Below are positions 8,036 to 16,524 of a stretch of 64,000 nt of DNA, piece after piece. The notes under the pieces were generated by a model. That model did not search any database. It saw only the letters and a program-made list of their open reading frames with translations, and was not told where the DNA came from. The position numbers were made by a program, and so were the translations under genes. The DNA comes from Lachnospiraceae bacterium (lineage in GTDB: Bacteria > Bacillota > Clostridia > Lachnospirales > Lachnospiraceae), in NCBI GenBank assembly GCA_017525525.1, contig JAFXSQ010000055.1, forward strand, positions 97,327-161,326, in the 5' to 3' direction. The stretch's first letter is position 1. Every line of letters starts with the position of its first letter.

Positions 8036-9559
8036 ATGCAAACAGTAGTAAAAATCAACGAAATAGTGAATAACTTTGCCTGGGGAACCTTCGGCCTGAT
8101 ACTTCTTCTCGGAACAGGCGTCATCTGTACACTGATGCTCAAATTCTTCCAGGTTCATCGTGTGGGACACTGGTTTAAGAAGACCTTCGGATGCATGTTT
8201 AAGGAAGGCAGAATCATCAACGATGCAGGCGCGCTTTCGCAGTTCAGGACTATCTGCACTTCGCTTTGCGCGGTTATCGGAACAGGCAATATAGCCGGAG
8301 TATCCGCCGCTATATGTATCGGCGGCCCGGGAGCTGTATTCTGGATGTGGGTGGCAGCCTTCTTCGGAATGATGATTAAGTATTCCGAGAATGTGCTTGG
8401 CGTATATTACAGAAGAAGAAATACCGAGGGCGCGTGGTCCGGCGGTCCGATGTACTACCTTCAGGACGGCCTCGGATCAAAGAAGCATTGCAGATGGCTT
8501 GGCAAGCTTCTCGGTGTATTGTTTTGTATATTTACAATGCTTGCTTCCTTCGGAATAGGCAACATGAGCCAGATAAACAAGATTACCATCAACTTTACTT
8601 CAACATTTCTGTCAGAGGTTGACAGGGGTGAGTTCATGGGAAGACCGGTGGTTGACTGGTGGCTGGGCGTTATTCTGATGTTTGCCACCGCAATGATATT
8701 GATGGGAGGCTTCAGAAGGCTTGCTATAGTATCCGAGAAGCTGGTTCCTTTTATGATTGTATTCTACATCGTCGGTTGTTTTGTGATAATAATAATGCGT
8801 ATTAACAGGATACCTGAGGTATTTGCTTCAATATTCAAATTCGCCCTCGGTCCGGCCGCGGTTAAGGGCGGAGCAACGGGAACCGCTGTTCAGATTGCAT
8901 TTAACACTATAAAAAACGGCTGCAAAAGAGGTGTGTTTTCCAATGAGGCGGGACTTGGTTCATCTGTTATAATCCATAGCAATACATGTGTGAGAGAGCC
9001 GGTAAGACAGGGAATGTGGGGGATTGCCGAGGTTTTCCTTGACACAATGGTTGTATGTACAACGACTGCATTGGTAGTGTTGAGCTCCGGCACCATAGAC
9101 CTTTCCACGGGGCTTGCCGTTCAGGGAACGGAGGATGCCACATTGGTTGCCGGCGTATTCAGACAGTGTCTCGGTCGTCCGGGGGAATGGTTGGTAGTAA
9201 TTGCAATTACGCTATTTGCCTTCACAACGGTTATGGGCTGGTCCTACTACGGCGCCAAGGCTACGGAGTATCTTTTCGGAATAAAGGCGGCCAAGATATA
9301 CAGATTTGTTTTTATACTGATTATCGTGTTTGGCGCCGTGATGGAGTCAAACCTTGCATGGGATATCTCCGATACATTTAACGGATTGATGATGATACCG
9401 AACTTAATAGGCGTGCTTACAATGACGCCGCTTACTATAAAACTGACGAAAAACTATATCCTAAGGAGGATAAAGGGGCAGGACATAACGCCCATGCTTT
9501 CCTTTGACGAGAATATAGAGAAGGATGCCCTGAGGGCTATCAGAAAGGGTGCGGATTAA
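8036..9559 (+). CDS. Alanine/glycine:cation symporter (AGCS family)
   Basis: 507-aa polytopic membrane protein with AGCS hallmarks: the GTGNIAGV loop after TSLCAVIGT, the WMWVAAFFGMMIKYSE helix, GGPMYYLQDGLG, the FSNEAGLGSS motif, and C-terminal GWSYYGAKATEYLFG. The family takes up alanine or glycine with Na+ (or H+). It lies about 75 bp after the DegV-type hybrid kinase with only a short repeat between. That position, and the amino-acid-type dCache sensor at the head of the cluster, suggest a sensing-uptake module (inference). A purine-rich AAGGG precedes the ATG. Confidence 0.9.
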   Translation: MQTVVKINEIVNNFAWGTFGLILLLGTGVICTLMLKFFQVHRVGHWFKKTFGCMFKEGRIINDAGALSQFRTICTSLCAVIGTGNIAGVSAAICIGGPGAVFWMWVAAFFGMMIKYSENVLGVYYRRRNTEGAWSGGPMYYLQDGLGSKKHCRWLGKLLGVLFCIFTMLASFGIGNMSQINKITINFTSTFLSEVDRGEFMGRPVVDWWLGVILMFATAMILMGGFRRLAIVSEKLVPFMIVFYIVGCFVIIIMRINRIPEVFASIFKFALGPAAVKGGATGTAVQIAFNTIKNGCKRGVFSNEAGLGSSVIIHSNTCVREPVRQGMWGIAEVFLDTMVVCTTTALVVLSSGTIDLSTGLAVQGTEDATLVAGVFRQCLGRPGEWLVVIAITLFAFTTVMGWSYYGAKATEYLFGIKAAKIYRFVFILIIVFGAVMESNLAWDISDTFNGLMMIPNLIGVLTMTPLTIKLTKNYILRRIKGQDITPMLSFDENIEKDALRAIRKGAD

Positions 9560-9615
9560 CCTATGAGTAAACAGGACAAGCTTATAGCCACGGGAAATAA
9601 GAGCGGTGGGCAGGT

Positions 9616-9644
9616 TTGAATACGAAACTATAATAGATTATATA
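9616..9644 (+). promoter_or_regulatory. Possible sigma-A promoter
   Basis: TTGAAT, 17 bp, TATATA upstream of the double-receiver gene. Both boxes are imperfect. The rest of this 130-bp gap is AT-rich and shows only an 18-codon open frame without a ribosome site. Confidence 0.35.
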
Positions 9645-9689
9645 GATAACAAAGGATGAAAAAAAAGAATTGTGAGGGAGGACATATAA

Positions 9690-10460
9690 ATGGACAATAA
9701 GAAAAACATAGTCATTGTTTTATATCAGTACAGCGTTGTAGTTAAGGGTATCGAGAGAAAGCTTAAAGAGATGGACTTTAATGTTCAGATCCTGTCGGAA
9801 AATATCGACGATCATGATACACTAGAAAGATATGCAATGAACAACGATACCTTTATACTGTATCTTCCGCCGGACATCAACGAGAACAATCTTAGACGTT
9901 CGGAGATGACCGACATAATTGAGACTGTAAAGGAAGTCAGACGCAGTATTGTGCTCATAGGAGAGAAGAAGGATCACGAAGAGCTTTCTGCCGAAGTTCC
10001 GGGTGTGTCCTCCTGCCGTTGGTTTGACAGACCGGTTGATGTGGCTGCTCTGGCGAACGCCATAGAAAAAGGAGATTTTAAGCCTGTAGCCTCCGACGGA
10101 AAAAAGAGGGTTCTTATTGTCGATGACGATCCCTCCTACGCCGGCATGGTAAGGGAATGGATTCGGGATATGTACCACGTTGATATAGTGACAGCGGGTA
10201 TGCAGGCAATCACATTTCTTGTCAAGAACAAGGTCGACCTTATACTTCTTGACTATGAGATGCCCATAATCGACGGCCCTCAGGTTCTGCAGATGCTCAG
10301 ACAGGAGGAAAGCACAAAGGATATTCCGGTTGTCTTTCTTACAGGCGTGGGTACTAAGGAGGAGGTTGCCCGAGTGATAAGCTTAAAGCCAAACGGCTAC
10401 ATCCTGAAGTCAACCACAAGAGAAGATTTGATTAATTCAATTAAAACAAAAATTGCGTAA
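9690..10460 (+). CDS. Double-receiver protein: pseudo-receiver plus receiver, no output domain
   Basis: 256 aa. Residues 1-115 have the length and strand pattern of a receiver (IVIVLYQY, DTFILYLPPD, SIVLIGEK, WFDRPVDVAALANAIEKG) but lack the acidic pair and a convincing phosphoacceptor Asp. Residues 130-256 are a standard receiver: VLIVDDDPS, LILLDYEMP, VFLTGVG, ILKST. With no DNA-binding or enzymatic domain it may be a phosphate sink or a protein-interaction regulator. The ribosome site GAGGGAGG is strong. The next gene starts 22 nt downstream, so co-transcription with the radical-SAM genes is likely. Confidence 0.82.
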   Translation: MDNKKNIVIVLYQYSVVVKGIERKLKEMDFNVQILSENIDDHDTLERYAMNNDTFILYLPPDINENNLRRSEMTDIIETVKEVRRSIVLIGEKKDHEELSAEVPGVSSCRWFDRPVDVAALANAIEKGDFKPVASDGKKRVLIVDDDPSYAGMVREWIRDMYHVDIVTAGMQAITFLVKNKVDLILLDYEMPIIDGPQVLQMLRQEESTKDIPVVFLTGVGTKEEVARVISLKPNGYILKSTTREDLINSIKTKIA

Positions 10461-10481
10461 TTCATAAATGAGGTAATAATC

Positions 10482-12347
10482 TTGAAGCTTGCTTTACCCG
10501 ACAGAATACTTATGAATATTGAAAAGCCCGCAAGGTACATAGGACAGGAGGTTAACATGGCAGTGAAGGACATCAATTCGGTCGATGTCCGGGTTGCCAT
10601 GTGCTTTCCCGATGTATACGAAATAGGTATGTCCTACCTGGGGCTGCAGATACTTTACGACCTTTTCAACAGATATGAGGATTGCTACTGTGAGAGAGTT
10701 TTCTCGCCATGGCCGGATTTGGACAAGGTTATGCGTGAGGAGAACATAAAGCTTTTTACACTGGAGACACAGACGCCGGTCTGCGACATGGACTGGCTCG
10801 GTATCACAATTCAGTACGAGATGTGTTACACGAACATACTTCAGGTAATCGACCTTTCGGGCATTCCTCTTCTTGCCAAAGACAGGAAGAAGGGCGATGC
10901 CATAGTCATAGGCGGGGGACCCTGCACGGTCAATCCCGAGCCTGTGGCTGATTTCTTTGACATAATCTATGTAGGTGAGGGCGAGGTCTCTTACCGAAAT
11001 CTCCTTGATTTATACAAACAATATAAGAACTCGGATATGACAAGAGAGGACTTTTTACACGAGGCCTCCAAGCTGCCGGGGATATATTCTCCCTCTCTTT
11101 ATGATGTGGACTACAATGAGGACGGAACCGTAAGAGAGATAAGGCCTCTTCGAGAGGGTGTGCCGGAGAAGATAGTATGGCAGGACGTGCTTGATTTTGA
11201 GAATGCGCCTTACCCGATGAAGCCGGTTATTCCTTACTTGAAGGTAACACAGGATAGAGTCGGTCTGGAAATAATGCGTGGCTGCATAAGGGGCTGCCGC
11301 TTCTGTCAGGCGGGTATGATCTACCGACCCACAAGACAGAAGAATGTGGACATGCTCAAGAAGTATGCTAAGGAGATGCTTAAGAATACCGGTTATGAGG
11401 AGATCAACTTAAGCTCCCTTTCTTCGAGTGATTATGACAAGCTTGACGAGCTTCTGACCTTTCTTATAGAGATGAGGGATAACGATCATGTCAATGTATC
11501 GCTGCCGTCGCTTCGCGTCGATGCATTTTCGCTTGATGTGATGAGCAAGGTGCAGGATATAAAGAAGTCCAGCCTTACCTTCGCCTGTGAAGCGGGCACG
11601 CAGAGACTCAGAAACGTAATAAATAAAGGACTTACCGAGGAGTATATCATGGAGGGCTGCCGCCAGGCCTTTGTGGGTGGCTGGGACAAGGTTAAGCTTT
11701 ACTTTATGCTCGGACTTCCGACGGAGACCGAGGAGGATATGCTGGGCATAGCTGAGCTTTCACAGCGCATATCAGAGTGCTTTTTCGACAATGTACCTAA
11801 GGAGCAAAGAAACGGCAGGGTTATGATCACTGCGTCTGCATCCTACTTTGTGCCGAAACCATTTACACCGTTCCAGTGGGCGTCAATGATAAGACCTGAG
11901 GAATTCACAAGAAGGGCTCATGCCGTAAAGGACGCCTGCAACAGTATGCGAAACAAGAAGAGTATAAGGTTCATATACCATGATGCGGATATATCTATCT
12001 TAGAAGGCGTGTTCGCCCGCGGGGACAGAAGACTTTCCAAGGTGATTTTAAGGGCTTACGAAAAGGGCGCAATCTACGATGCCTGGTCGGAATTCTTCAA
12101 GCCTGCAATCTATGATGAGGCCTTTGCTGAGTGTGGTATAGACCCTTACTTTTATACGGAGAGAACCCGCCCGGAGGATGAAGTCTTCCCATGGGATCAC
12201 ATAGATGTGGGCGTGACAAGAAGCTTTCTTCTTAATGAGTGGAGACTCTCACAGCAGGAGAAGGTAACCCCAAACTGCAGGGAGAAATGCTCGGGCTGCG
12301 GCGCGGCAAAGTACGGAGGAGGTGTGTGCTATGAAGCTAAGAATTAA
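10482..12347 (+). CDS. Radical SAM protein, TIGR03960 family (B12-binding-like N-terminus)
   Basis: 621 aa. The N-terminal region (CFPDVYEIGMSYLGLQILYD) and the IGGGPCTVNPEP segment are typical of the TIGR03960 family, followed by the radical-SAM core with RGCIRGCRFCQAG (Cys-x3-Cys-x2-Cys, binding 4Fe-4S). A C-terminal Cys cluster, CREKCSGCG, precedes the end. I chose the TTG start because GAGGT lies about 8 nt upstream and the residues before EKPARYIG match the family's usual N-terminus; an ATG at 10513 is the alternative. It pairs with the following gene as in many Firmicutes. The reaction catalysed is not known to me. Confidence 0.88.
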   Translation: MKLALPDRILMNIEKPARYIGQEVNMAVKDINSVDVRVAMCFPDVYEIGMSYLGLQILYDLFNRYEDCYCERVFSPWPDLDKVMREENIKLFTLETQTPVCDMDWLGITIQYEMCYTNILQVIDLSGIPLLAKDRKKGDAIVIGGGPCTVNPEPVADFFDIIYVGEGEVSYRNLLDLYKQYKNSDMTREDFLHEASKLPGIYSPSLYDVDYNEDGTVREIRPLREGVPEKIVWQDVLDFENAPYPMKPVIPYLKVTQDRVGLEIMRGCIRGCRFCQAGMIYRPTRQKNVDMLKKYAKEMLKNTGYEEINLSSLSSSDYDKLDELLTFLIEMRDNDHVNVSLPSLRVDAFSLDVMSKVQDIKKSSLTFACEAGTQRLRNVINKGLTEEYIMEGCRQAFVGGWDKVKLYFMLGLPTETEEDMLGIAELSQRISECFFDNVPKEQRNGRVMITASASYFVPKPFTPFQWASMIRPEEFTRRAHAVKDACNSMRNKKSIRFIYHDADISILEGVFARGDRRLSKVILRAYEKGAIYDAWSEFFKPAIYDEAFAECGIDPYFYTERTRPEDEVFPWDHIDVGVTRSFLLNEWRLSQQEKVTPNCREKCSGCGAAKYGGGVCYEAKN

Positions 12348-13107
12348 ATACACCAAGACCGGACCTTTAAGATATATAAGTCACCTTGATGTGATGCGCT
12401 TTTTTCAAAAAGCCATAAGGAGAGCGGGCTTTGATGTCTCGTATACGAAGGGTTTTTCGCCTCATCAGATTATAAGCTTCGCGGCTCCGATGCCGCTTGG
12501 GATGACATCTGAGGGAGAGTATTTTGACGGTGAGTTTAATACCGTGACTAATACGGCAGACATGGTTGAAGGCATCAACGAAACCATGCCTCCTTACATT
12601 CAGGTGCTCGATATAATAAAGCTCGAGGATAAGGCAAAACCTTCCATGTCGATAGTTGCCGCATCCGACTATGTGGTTTACGACAATCCTCAGTCTGAAG
12701 TAAGACCGGTAAGCAATCTGATAAGCAAAGGCTTTGAATTGCCGGATGAGCTGGTTGCCTTAAAGAAGACGAAATCCGGAGAGAAAACCGAGGACATAAG
12801 ACCGTATATCTACGGTCTGGGTCTTATGGACACAACAAGCGGAGAGATAAGCAGGTGGATTCTAAAGCCCGAGGGCGCTTCTGACAGAGTTAAGATAGTG
12901 ACGCCTCTTGAAGAGCCGGTGGGGCTTTATATGCTGCTTTCCGCGGGAAGTATAAATAACTTAAAGCCCGAAGCCGTATCGGGCGGGCTTGCGAAATTAT
13001 TCGATTGCCCGTATTCGGCAGGCGACGAGAGGATACACAGGCTTGATACCTTTATGAATTCTGATACGGGCTTTGCTTCGCTTGATAAATCCGGCGAAAG
13101 ATTTTGA
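12331..13107 (+). CDS. TIGR03936/DUF2344 radical-SAM-linked protein
   Basis: 258 aa from the ATG preceded 8 nt upstream by GGAGGAGG; a GTG at 12322 sits inside that ribosome site and is rejected. The N-terminus (KYTKTGPLRYISHLDVMRFF) and GFSPHQIISFAAPMPLG are signatures of DUF2344. In many clostridia this gene overlaps or fuses to the TIGR03960 gene; here they overlap by 17 nt, suggesting a complex or coupled synthesis. It commonly sits beside RNase E/G or the rplU-rpmA genes. Function unknown, possibly RNA-related by context. Confidence 0.87.
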   Translation: MKLRIKYTKTGPLRYISHLDVMRFFQKAIRRAGFDVSYTKGFSPHQIISFAAPMPLGMTSEGEYFDGEFNTVTNTADMVEGINETMPPYIQVLDIIKLEDKAKPSMSIVAASDYVVYDNPQSEVRPVSNLISKGFELPDELVALKKTKSGEKTEDIRPYIYGLGLMDTTSGEISRWILKPEGASDRVKIVTPLEEPVGLYMLLSAGSINNLKPEAVSGGLAKLFDCPYSAGDERIHRLDTFMNSDTGFASLDKSGERF

Positions 13108-13151
13108 TTTATTCGGAAATGAAATCAGAAAATCAAGAAAGAAGATCATAC

Positions 13152-14273
13152 ATGTCAGACAGATTTGTGATAACAGAATACAGGGGCAAGCTTCTTTCTT
13201 TTCTGGTAGAGGACGGTAAAGCCATGGAGATTCGAGGATATGACGAGTGCTCCGTGGTCGGTAATATCTATGTTGCGGTTGTGTCTAATGTATTGGAAAA
13301 CATTGGAGCTGTATTTGCCGACATCAAAAAGGGTGTTTCGGTTTATATTGCGTTGGAAGAATTTGAGAAGAGGCCTAAAAGGGGCGAGCTGATAACCGTA
13401 AGGATCATCAAGGATGCTTACATGAAGAAGAAGGCCGTTGCGACAACGGTTCTTTCCGTGACGACGGATACGGTTGTTGTCTCAACGGATAGCAGGGTAG
13501 GCGTGTCATCAAAGATTAGTTCAGAGGCTGAGAGAGACAGGTTAAAGGTTATATTTAAAGGTGCGTTGGGCAGTCGAAATTATGGCGGTATTATCAGAAC
13601 CTCCGCGGAGGGAAGGGATGAAAAGGAGCTTGAAGGCGCATTTTCCGAGGCGGTAAAAAGCCTTGAAGAGCTTGTAAAAAGCTCCGGTTTTGCAACCGCT
13701 TATTCATGCATCTTCAGTGAGCCCTCGGCATTGGTTAAGGATGTCAGAGAGCTTAAATGCAAGCGAGATATTATCGTTGTTACAGATATAAGGGATGTGT
13801 ATGACCGGATAAGCGCTTCGGGAATGCAGGCTGAGTTCTATGATGACTCAAACTTAAGCCTTATGTCATTTTACAATTTGAACAAGCTTATGGAACGAGT
13901 GCTCTCAAAGAGGGCTTATCTTAAGTCAGGAGGTTTCCTGGTGATTGAGACAACCGAGGCGCTGAATGTGATTGATGTCAACAGCGGCAAGGATATCAAG
14001 GGTTCTGACAGGGAGGAGAGCCTGCTTAACATCAATCTTGAGGCTGCGGAGGAGATTGCCAGACAATTAAGGTTGCGTAATCTGACCGGAATAGTTATAA
14101 TAGATTTCATAAGCATGAAGGAGCCCTCGCATGAGAGGCTTCTTTTAGAGCATCTTGAAGAAGAGCTTTCTAAGGATTTCGTGAAGACGGTTGTGGTTGA
14201 TATAACCAAGCTTGGCTTAGTCGAGCTGACAAGGGCAAAGCAGCGCAAACCCTTGTCTGAACTGCTTTCTTAA
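13152..14273 (+). CDS. Ribonuclease E/G family protein, short clostridial form
   Basis: 373 aa from the ATG giving MSDRFVITEYRGKL, the usual family N-terminus; an in-frame TTG at 13104 overlapping the previous stop is less likely. An S1-like region (GNIYVAVVSNVLENIGAVFADI) is followed by the catalytic core: VIDVNSGKD and LTGIVIIDFISMK carry the metal-binding Asp residues, and NLEAAEEIARQLRLRNL is nearly invariant in the family. The protein ends at RKPLSELLS, just where E. coli RNase E/G continue into the Zn-link CPxC. It therefore lacks the Zn-link and small domain, as I recall for other Lachnospiraceae members. Role: endonuclease in RNA processing or decay. Confidence 0.88.
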   Translation: MSDRFVITEYRGKLLSFLVEDGKAMEIRGYDECSVVGNIYVAVVSNVLENIGAVFADIKKGVSVYIALEEFEKRPKRGELITVRIIKDAYMKKKAVATTVLSVTTDTVVVSTDSRVGVSSKISSEAERDRLKVIFKGALGSRNYGGIIRTSAEGRDEKELEGAFSEAVKSLEELVKSSGFATAYSCIFSEPSALVKDVRELKCKRDIIVVTDIRDVYDRISASGMQAEFYDDSNLSLMSFYNLNKLMERVLSKRAYLKSGGFLVIETTEALNVIDVNSGKDIKGSDREESLLNINLEAAEEIARQLRLRNLTGIVIIDFISMKEPSHERLLLEHLEEELSKDFVKTVVVDITKLGLVELTRAKQRKPLSELLS

Positions 14274-14303
14274 GAAATTCTTTTTTAATGCCCTAAATAC
14301 CCA

Positions 14304-14332
14304 TTGACATAGTAGGTAAGTCGTGTTATAGT
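14304..14332 (+). promoter_or_regulatory. Sigma-A promoter of the sulfur operon
   Basis: TTGACA, 17-bp spacer, TATAGT: a near-consensus promoter about 60 bp before the Rrf2 gene and the only strong promoter found ahead of the 9-kb operon. An imperfect TACC-N13-GGTA inverted repeat (14298-14318) overlaps the -35 box and could be an autoregulatory operator; that part is speculative. Confidence 0.8.
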
Positions 14333-14388
14333 AAGCGCCATATTATTAGTCTTAATATTTTATCGTGGGAAGGGAAAGGAAGGCGCTT
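14333..14388 (+). promoter_or_regulatory. Leader inverted repeat around the Rrf2 ribosome site
   Basis: AAGCGCC (14333-14339), just after the -10 box, is the exact complement of GGCGCTT (14382-14388), just before the ATG. If transcribed, the 7-bp stem would hold the GGAAAGGAAGG ribosome site near its 3' arm. The left arm lies at or near the expected transcription start, so whether it is in the RNA is uncertain. As DNA it could be an operator. Confidence 0.4.
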
Positions 14389-14390
14389 AT

Positions 14391-14831
14391 ATGAAGGTAT
14401 CAACCAGAGTGGAATACGGGCTTATAGCACTTACCGATATCGCAATCTACAGTGAGAACGGCAAGACTGTATCGGCACCGGATATATCCGCGCGTGAGAG
14501 TATCTCACACAAATATCTTGAGCAGATATTGCTTTTATTAAGACAGGCGGGCTTTATAGCGGCGCGAAAGGGACTTAAAGGCGGATATGCGTTGTCGCGT
14601 CCGACGGATAAGATAACTCTTACGGATGTGCTTAACGCATTGGACAACGGGATACTTGCCGAAATGGAGGGTGAGTATGCGGACGACGGCTTAGGCCCGG
14701 TTATAAACGACTGTTTCTGGGGAAAGATAAACAACGAATTAAAGTCCTACACGGACAGTCTTACTTTGGAACATTTCGTGGAGCTTTGCAGGAACAGGAC
14801 ACCTGAAAGCTGGGATATGTATGTCATCTGA
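14391..14831 (+). CDS. Rrf2-family transcriptional regulator, CymR-like
   Basis: 146 aa. The N-terminus MKVSTRVEYGLIALTDIA and the winged-helix segment ISHKYLEQILLLLRQAGFIAARKG are typical Rrf2. The Fe-S cysteine trio of IscR/NsrR is absent; only two scattered cysteines occur. The C-terminal ending (SLTLEHFVELC...DMYVI) resembles CymR, the cysteine-metabolism repressor that acts with O-acetylserine sulfhydrylase. As first gene of a sulfur-assimilation operon that also encodes SAT, a CymR-like repressor responding to cysteine or O-acetylserine status is the natural reading (inference). Confidence 0.88.
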   Translation: MKVSTRVEYGLIALTDIAIYSENGKTVSAPDISARESISHKYLEQILLLLRQAGFIAARKGLKGGYALSRPTDKITLTDVLNALDNGILAEMEGEYADDGLGPVINDCFWGKINNELKSYTDSLTLEHFVELCRNRTPESWDMYVI

Positions 14832-14846
14832 AAGGACATATAAGAT

Positions 14847-16079
14847 ATGGAGTTTAATACTAAACTATTACACGGGAAAACCGCATCGGGATACGGACAG
14901 CGAGAGTTGCTTCCTCCTATATCTCAGGTGACTGCATTTCAGTACGAGAGTATGGAGGAGCTTGAAAAGGTCTTTGCTCACAAGAGTATGGGCTATGCTT
15001 ACACAAGGATAGGCAATCCGACTATCGGCGCCTTTGAAGCCAAGATTAATGAGCTCGAGGGCGGAGCCGGAGCTGTCTGTACCAGCAGCGGTATGAGCGC
15101 AATATCCACGGCACTTCTTGCGGTCTGTTCGAGCGGTGATGAGATCATCGCGGGCAACGGCCTGTACGGAGGAACCATAGACCTTTTTCATGACCTTGAG
15201 AAGCTTGGAATACATACGGTGTTTGCCGGACAGCTTACAGGTGAAAGAGTTAAGGAGCTCATTACCGATAGGACGAGGGTTATATTCGGAGAACTGATCA
15301 GCAATCCTTCGTTGACGGTGATAGACATACCGGAGTTAAGTAGTGTGGCTCATGAGGCGGGCATACCGCTTTTCGTTGATTCAACCACGGCTACACCATA
15401 CATAGCAAGGCCGCTTTCGCTCGGAGCCGATGTGGTTATTCATTCGACTTCAAAGTACATAAACGGCGGAGGCAATTCAATCGGAGGCGTGATAGTCGAC
15501 GGAGGTAAATTTGCATGGAACTTTGATAAGCACACCGCTTTATCAGATTTTAAGAAATACGGTCGTATGGCTCTCCTTTGCAGATTAAGGACTGATATAT
15601 GGGAGAACTTAGGCGGCTGTATGGCTCCGATAAATGCTTATCTATCCTACATAGGAGCCGATACATTAGGGCTAAGGATGGAAAGAATATGCGAGAATGC
15701 CTATGCTTTGGCTAATGCATTAGACAAGGAAGAGGACATAGAGGTAAATTACTTAACACTTCCCTCGCATCCCTTCCATGAATATGTAGAAAAGGAATTG
15801 AACGGCTATGGCGGAGGAATACTTACCTTCAGGGCCGGAACCAAGGAAAGAGCCTATAAGATCATCAATTCATTGAAATACGCATTTATCGCAAGCAACA
15901 TAGGAGACTTAAGAACACTTGTTATACATCCGGCTTCGACGCTTTACATCCATTCCGGAAAGGAAGAAGCAGAGGCTGCGGGAGTATACGAGGATACGAT
16001 AAGAGTAAGCATCGGTATCGAAAATAAGGAAGATCTTATAGAGGATTTCCTGAATGCGATACGACAAAGCAGGGAATGA
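14847..16079 (+). CDS. metY: O-acetylhomoserine sulfhydrylase-like PLP enzyme
   Basis: 410 aa Cys/Met-metabolism PLP enzyme (fold type I): N-terminal FNTKLLHG, YTRIGNPTIGAFEAKINELEGG, SSGMSAIST, LYGGTIDLF, and the PLP lysine in HSTSKYINGGG (K203). Length, the TRIGNPT motif and the LRTLVIHPASTLY end favour MetY (O-acetylhomoserine plus sulfide or thiocarboxylate to homocysteine) over cystathionine gamma-synthase or methionine gamma-lyase, though the latter remains possible. Next to a JAMM peptidase and a ubiquitin-like carrier/E1, it resembles the protein-thiocarboxylate methionine pathway described in Wolinella (MetY with HcyS, HcyD and HcyF, from memory). AAAGGA precedes the ATG. Confidence 0.85.
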   Translation: MEFNTKLLHGKTASGYGQRELLPPISQVTAFQYESMEELEKVFAHKSMGYAYTRIGNPTIGAFEAKINELEGGAGAVCTSSGMSAISTALLAVCSSGDEIIAGNGLYGGTIDLFHDLEKLGIHTVFAGQLTGERVKELITDRTRVIFGELISNPSLTVIDIPELSSVAHEAGIPLFVDSTTATPYIARPLSLGADVVIHSTSKYINGGGNSIGGVIVDGGKFAWNFDKHTALSDFKKYGRMALLCRLRTDIWENLGGCMAPINAYLSYIGADTLGLRMERICENAYALANALDKEEDIEVNYLTLPSHPFHEYVEKELNGYGGGILTFRAGTKERAYKIINSLKYAFIASNIGDLRTLVIHPASTLYIHSGKEEAEAAGVYEDTIRVSIGIENKEDLIEDFLNAIRQSRE

Positions 16080-16085
16080 TGAAAA

Positions 16086-16520
16086 ATGAGTTTTAATAAA
16101 ATACACATAAACGATGAAGTGCTTAAAATCATGGTTTCATCGGTCGAGGCAAGCTACCCTGCTGAGGGCTGTGGGCTTTTGTTTAAGGCTGATGACCATG
16201 CGGGTCCCGAGCTTAAGGTAAAGGCCGCTGCGGTCTGCTTTAATGAGGCAAAGGGGGTATCCGAGCACTACAGGATGGATCCGATGGAGGTCTTTAAGCA
16301 CGAGGAAAACCGCGCAAAGGAGAACTTAAGCCTGTCGGGGATATACCACTCACATCCCGACAAGCCGGCCATACTTTCGGAGGAAGACATAAGGGAGATG
16401 CTTCCGGGCATGGTATATATAGTTTTCTCGGTCTTAAGCGGTAAGGTTAAGGATATCAAAGGATTTATCAAGCACGAGAACGTGGTTCATTATGCAGAAG
16501 TAGAGGTTCAGGGAGGTTGA
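16086..16520 (+). CDS. JAMM/MPN+ zinc metallopeptidase (first of two)
   Basis: 144 aa. The complete JAMM catalytic set is visible: Glu in YPAEGCGLL and YHSHPDKPAILSEEDIR, giving H-x-H-x10-D. Bacterial JAMM proteins next to sulfur carriers cleave after the carrier's Gly-Gly. Mec+ of Mycobacterium releases cysteine from CysO-Cys, and HcyD trims its carrier. Here the next gene begins with a MoaD-like carrier whose Gly-Gly is internal, so cleavage there is the likely job (inference). It lies 7 nt after metY and 4 nt before the carrier-E1 gene. Confidence 0.9.
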   Translation: MSFNKIHINDEVLKIMVSSVEASYPAEGCGLLFKADDHAGPELKVKAAAVCFNEAKGVSEHYRMDPMEVFKHEENRAKENLSLSGIYHSHPDKPAILSEEDIREMLPGMVYIVFSVLSGKVKDIKGFIKHENVVHYAEVEVQGG

Positions 16521-16524
16521 CATC

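Noticed and set aside
9563-9619. 18-codon open frame after the symporter
   Set aside because: No ribosome site and no features; likely chance.
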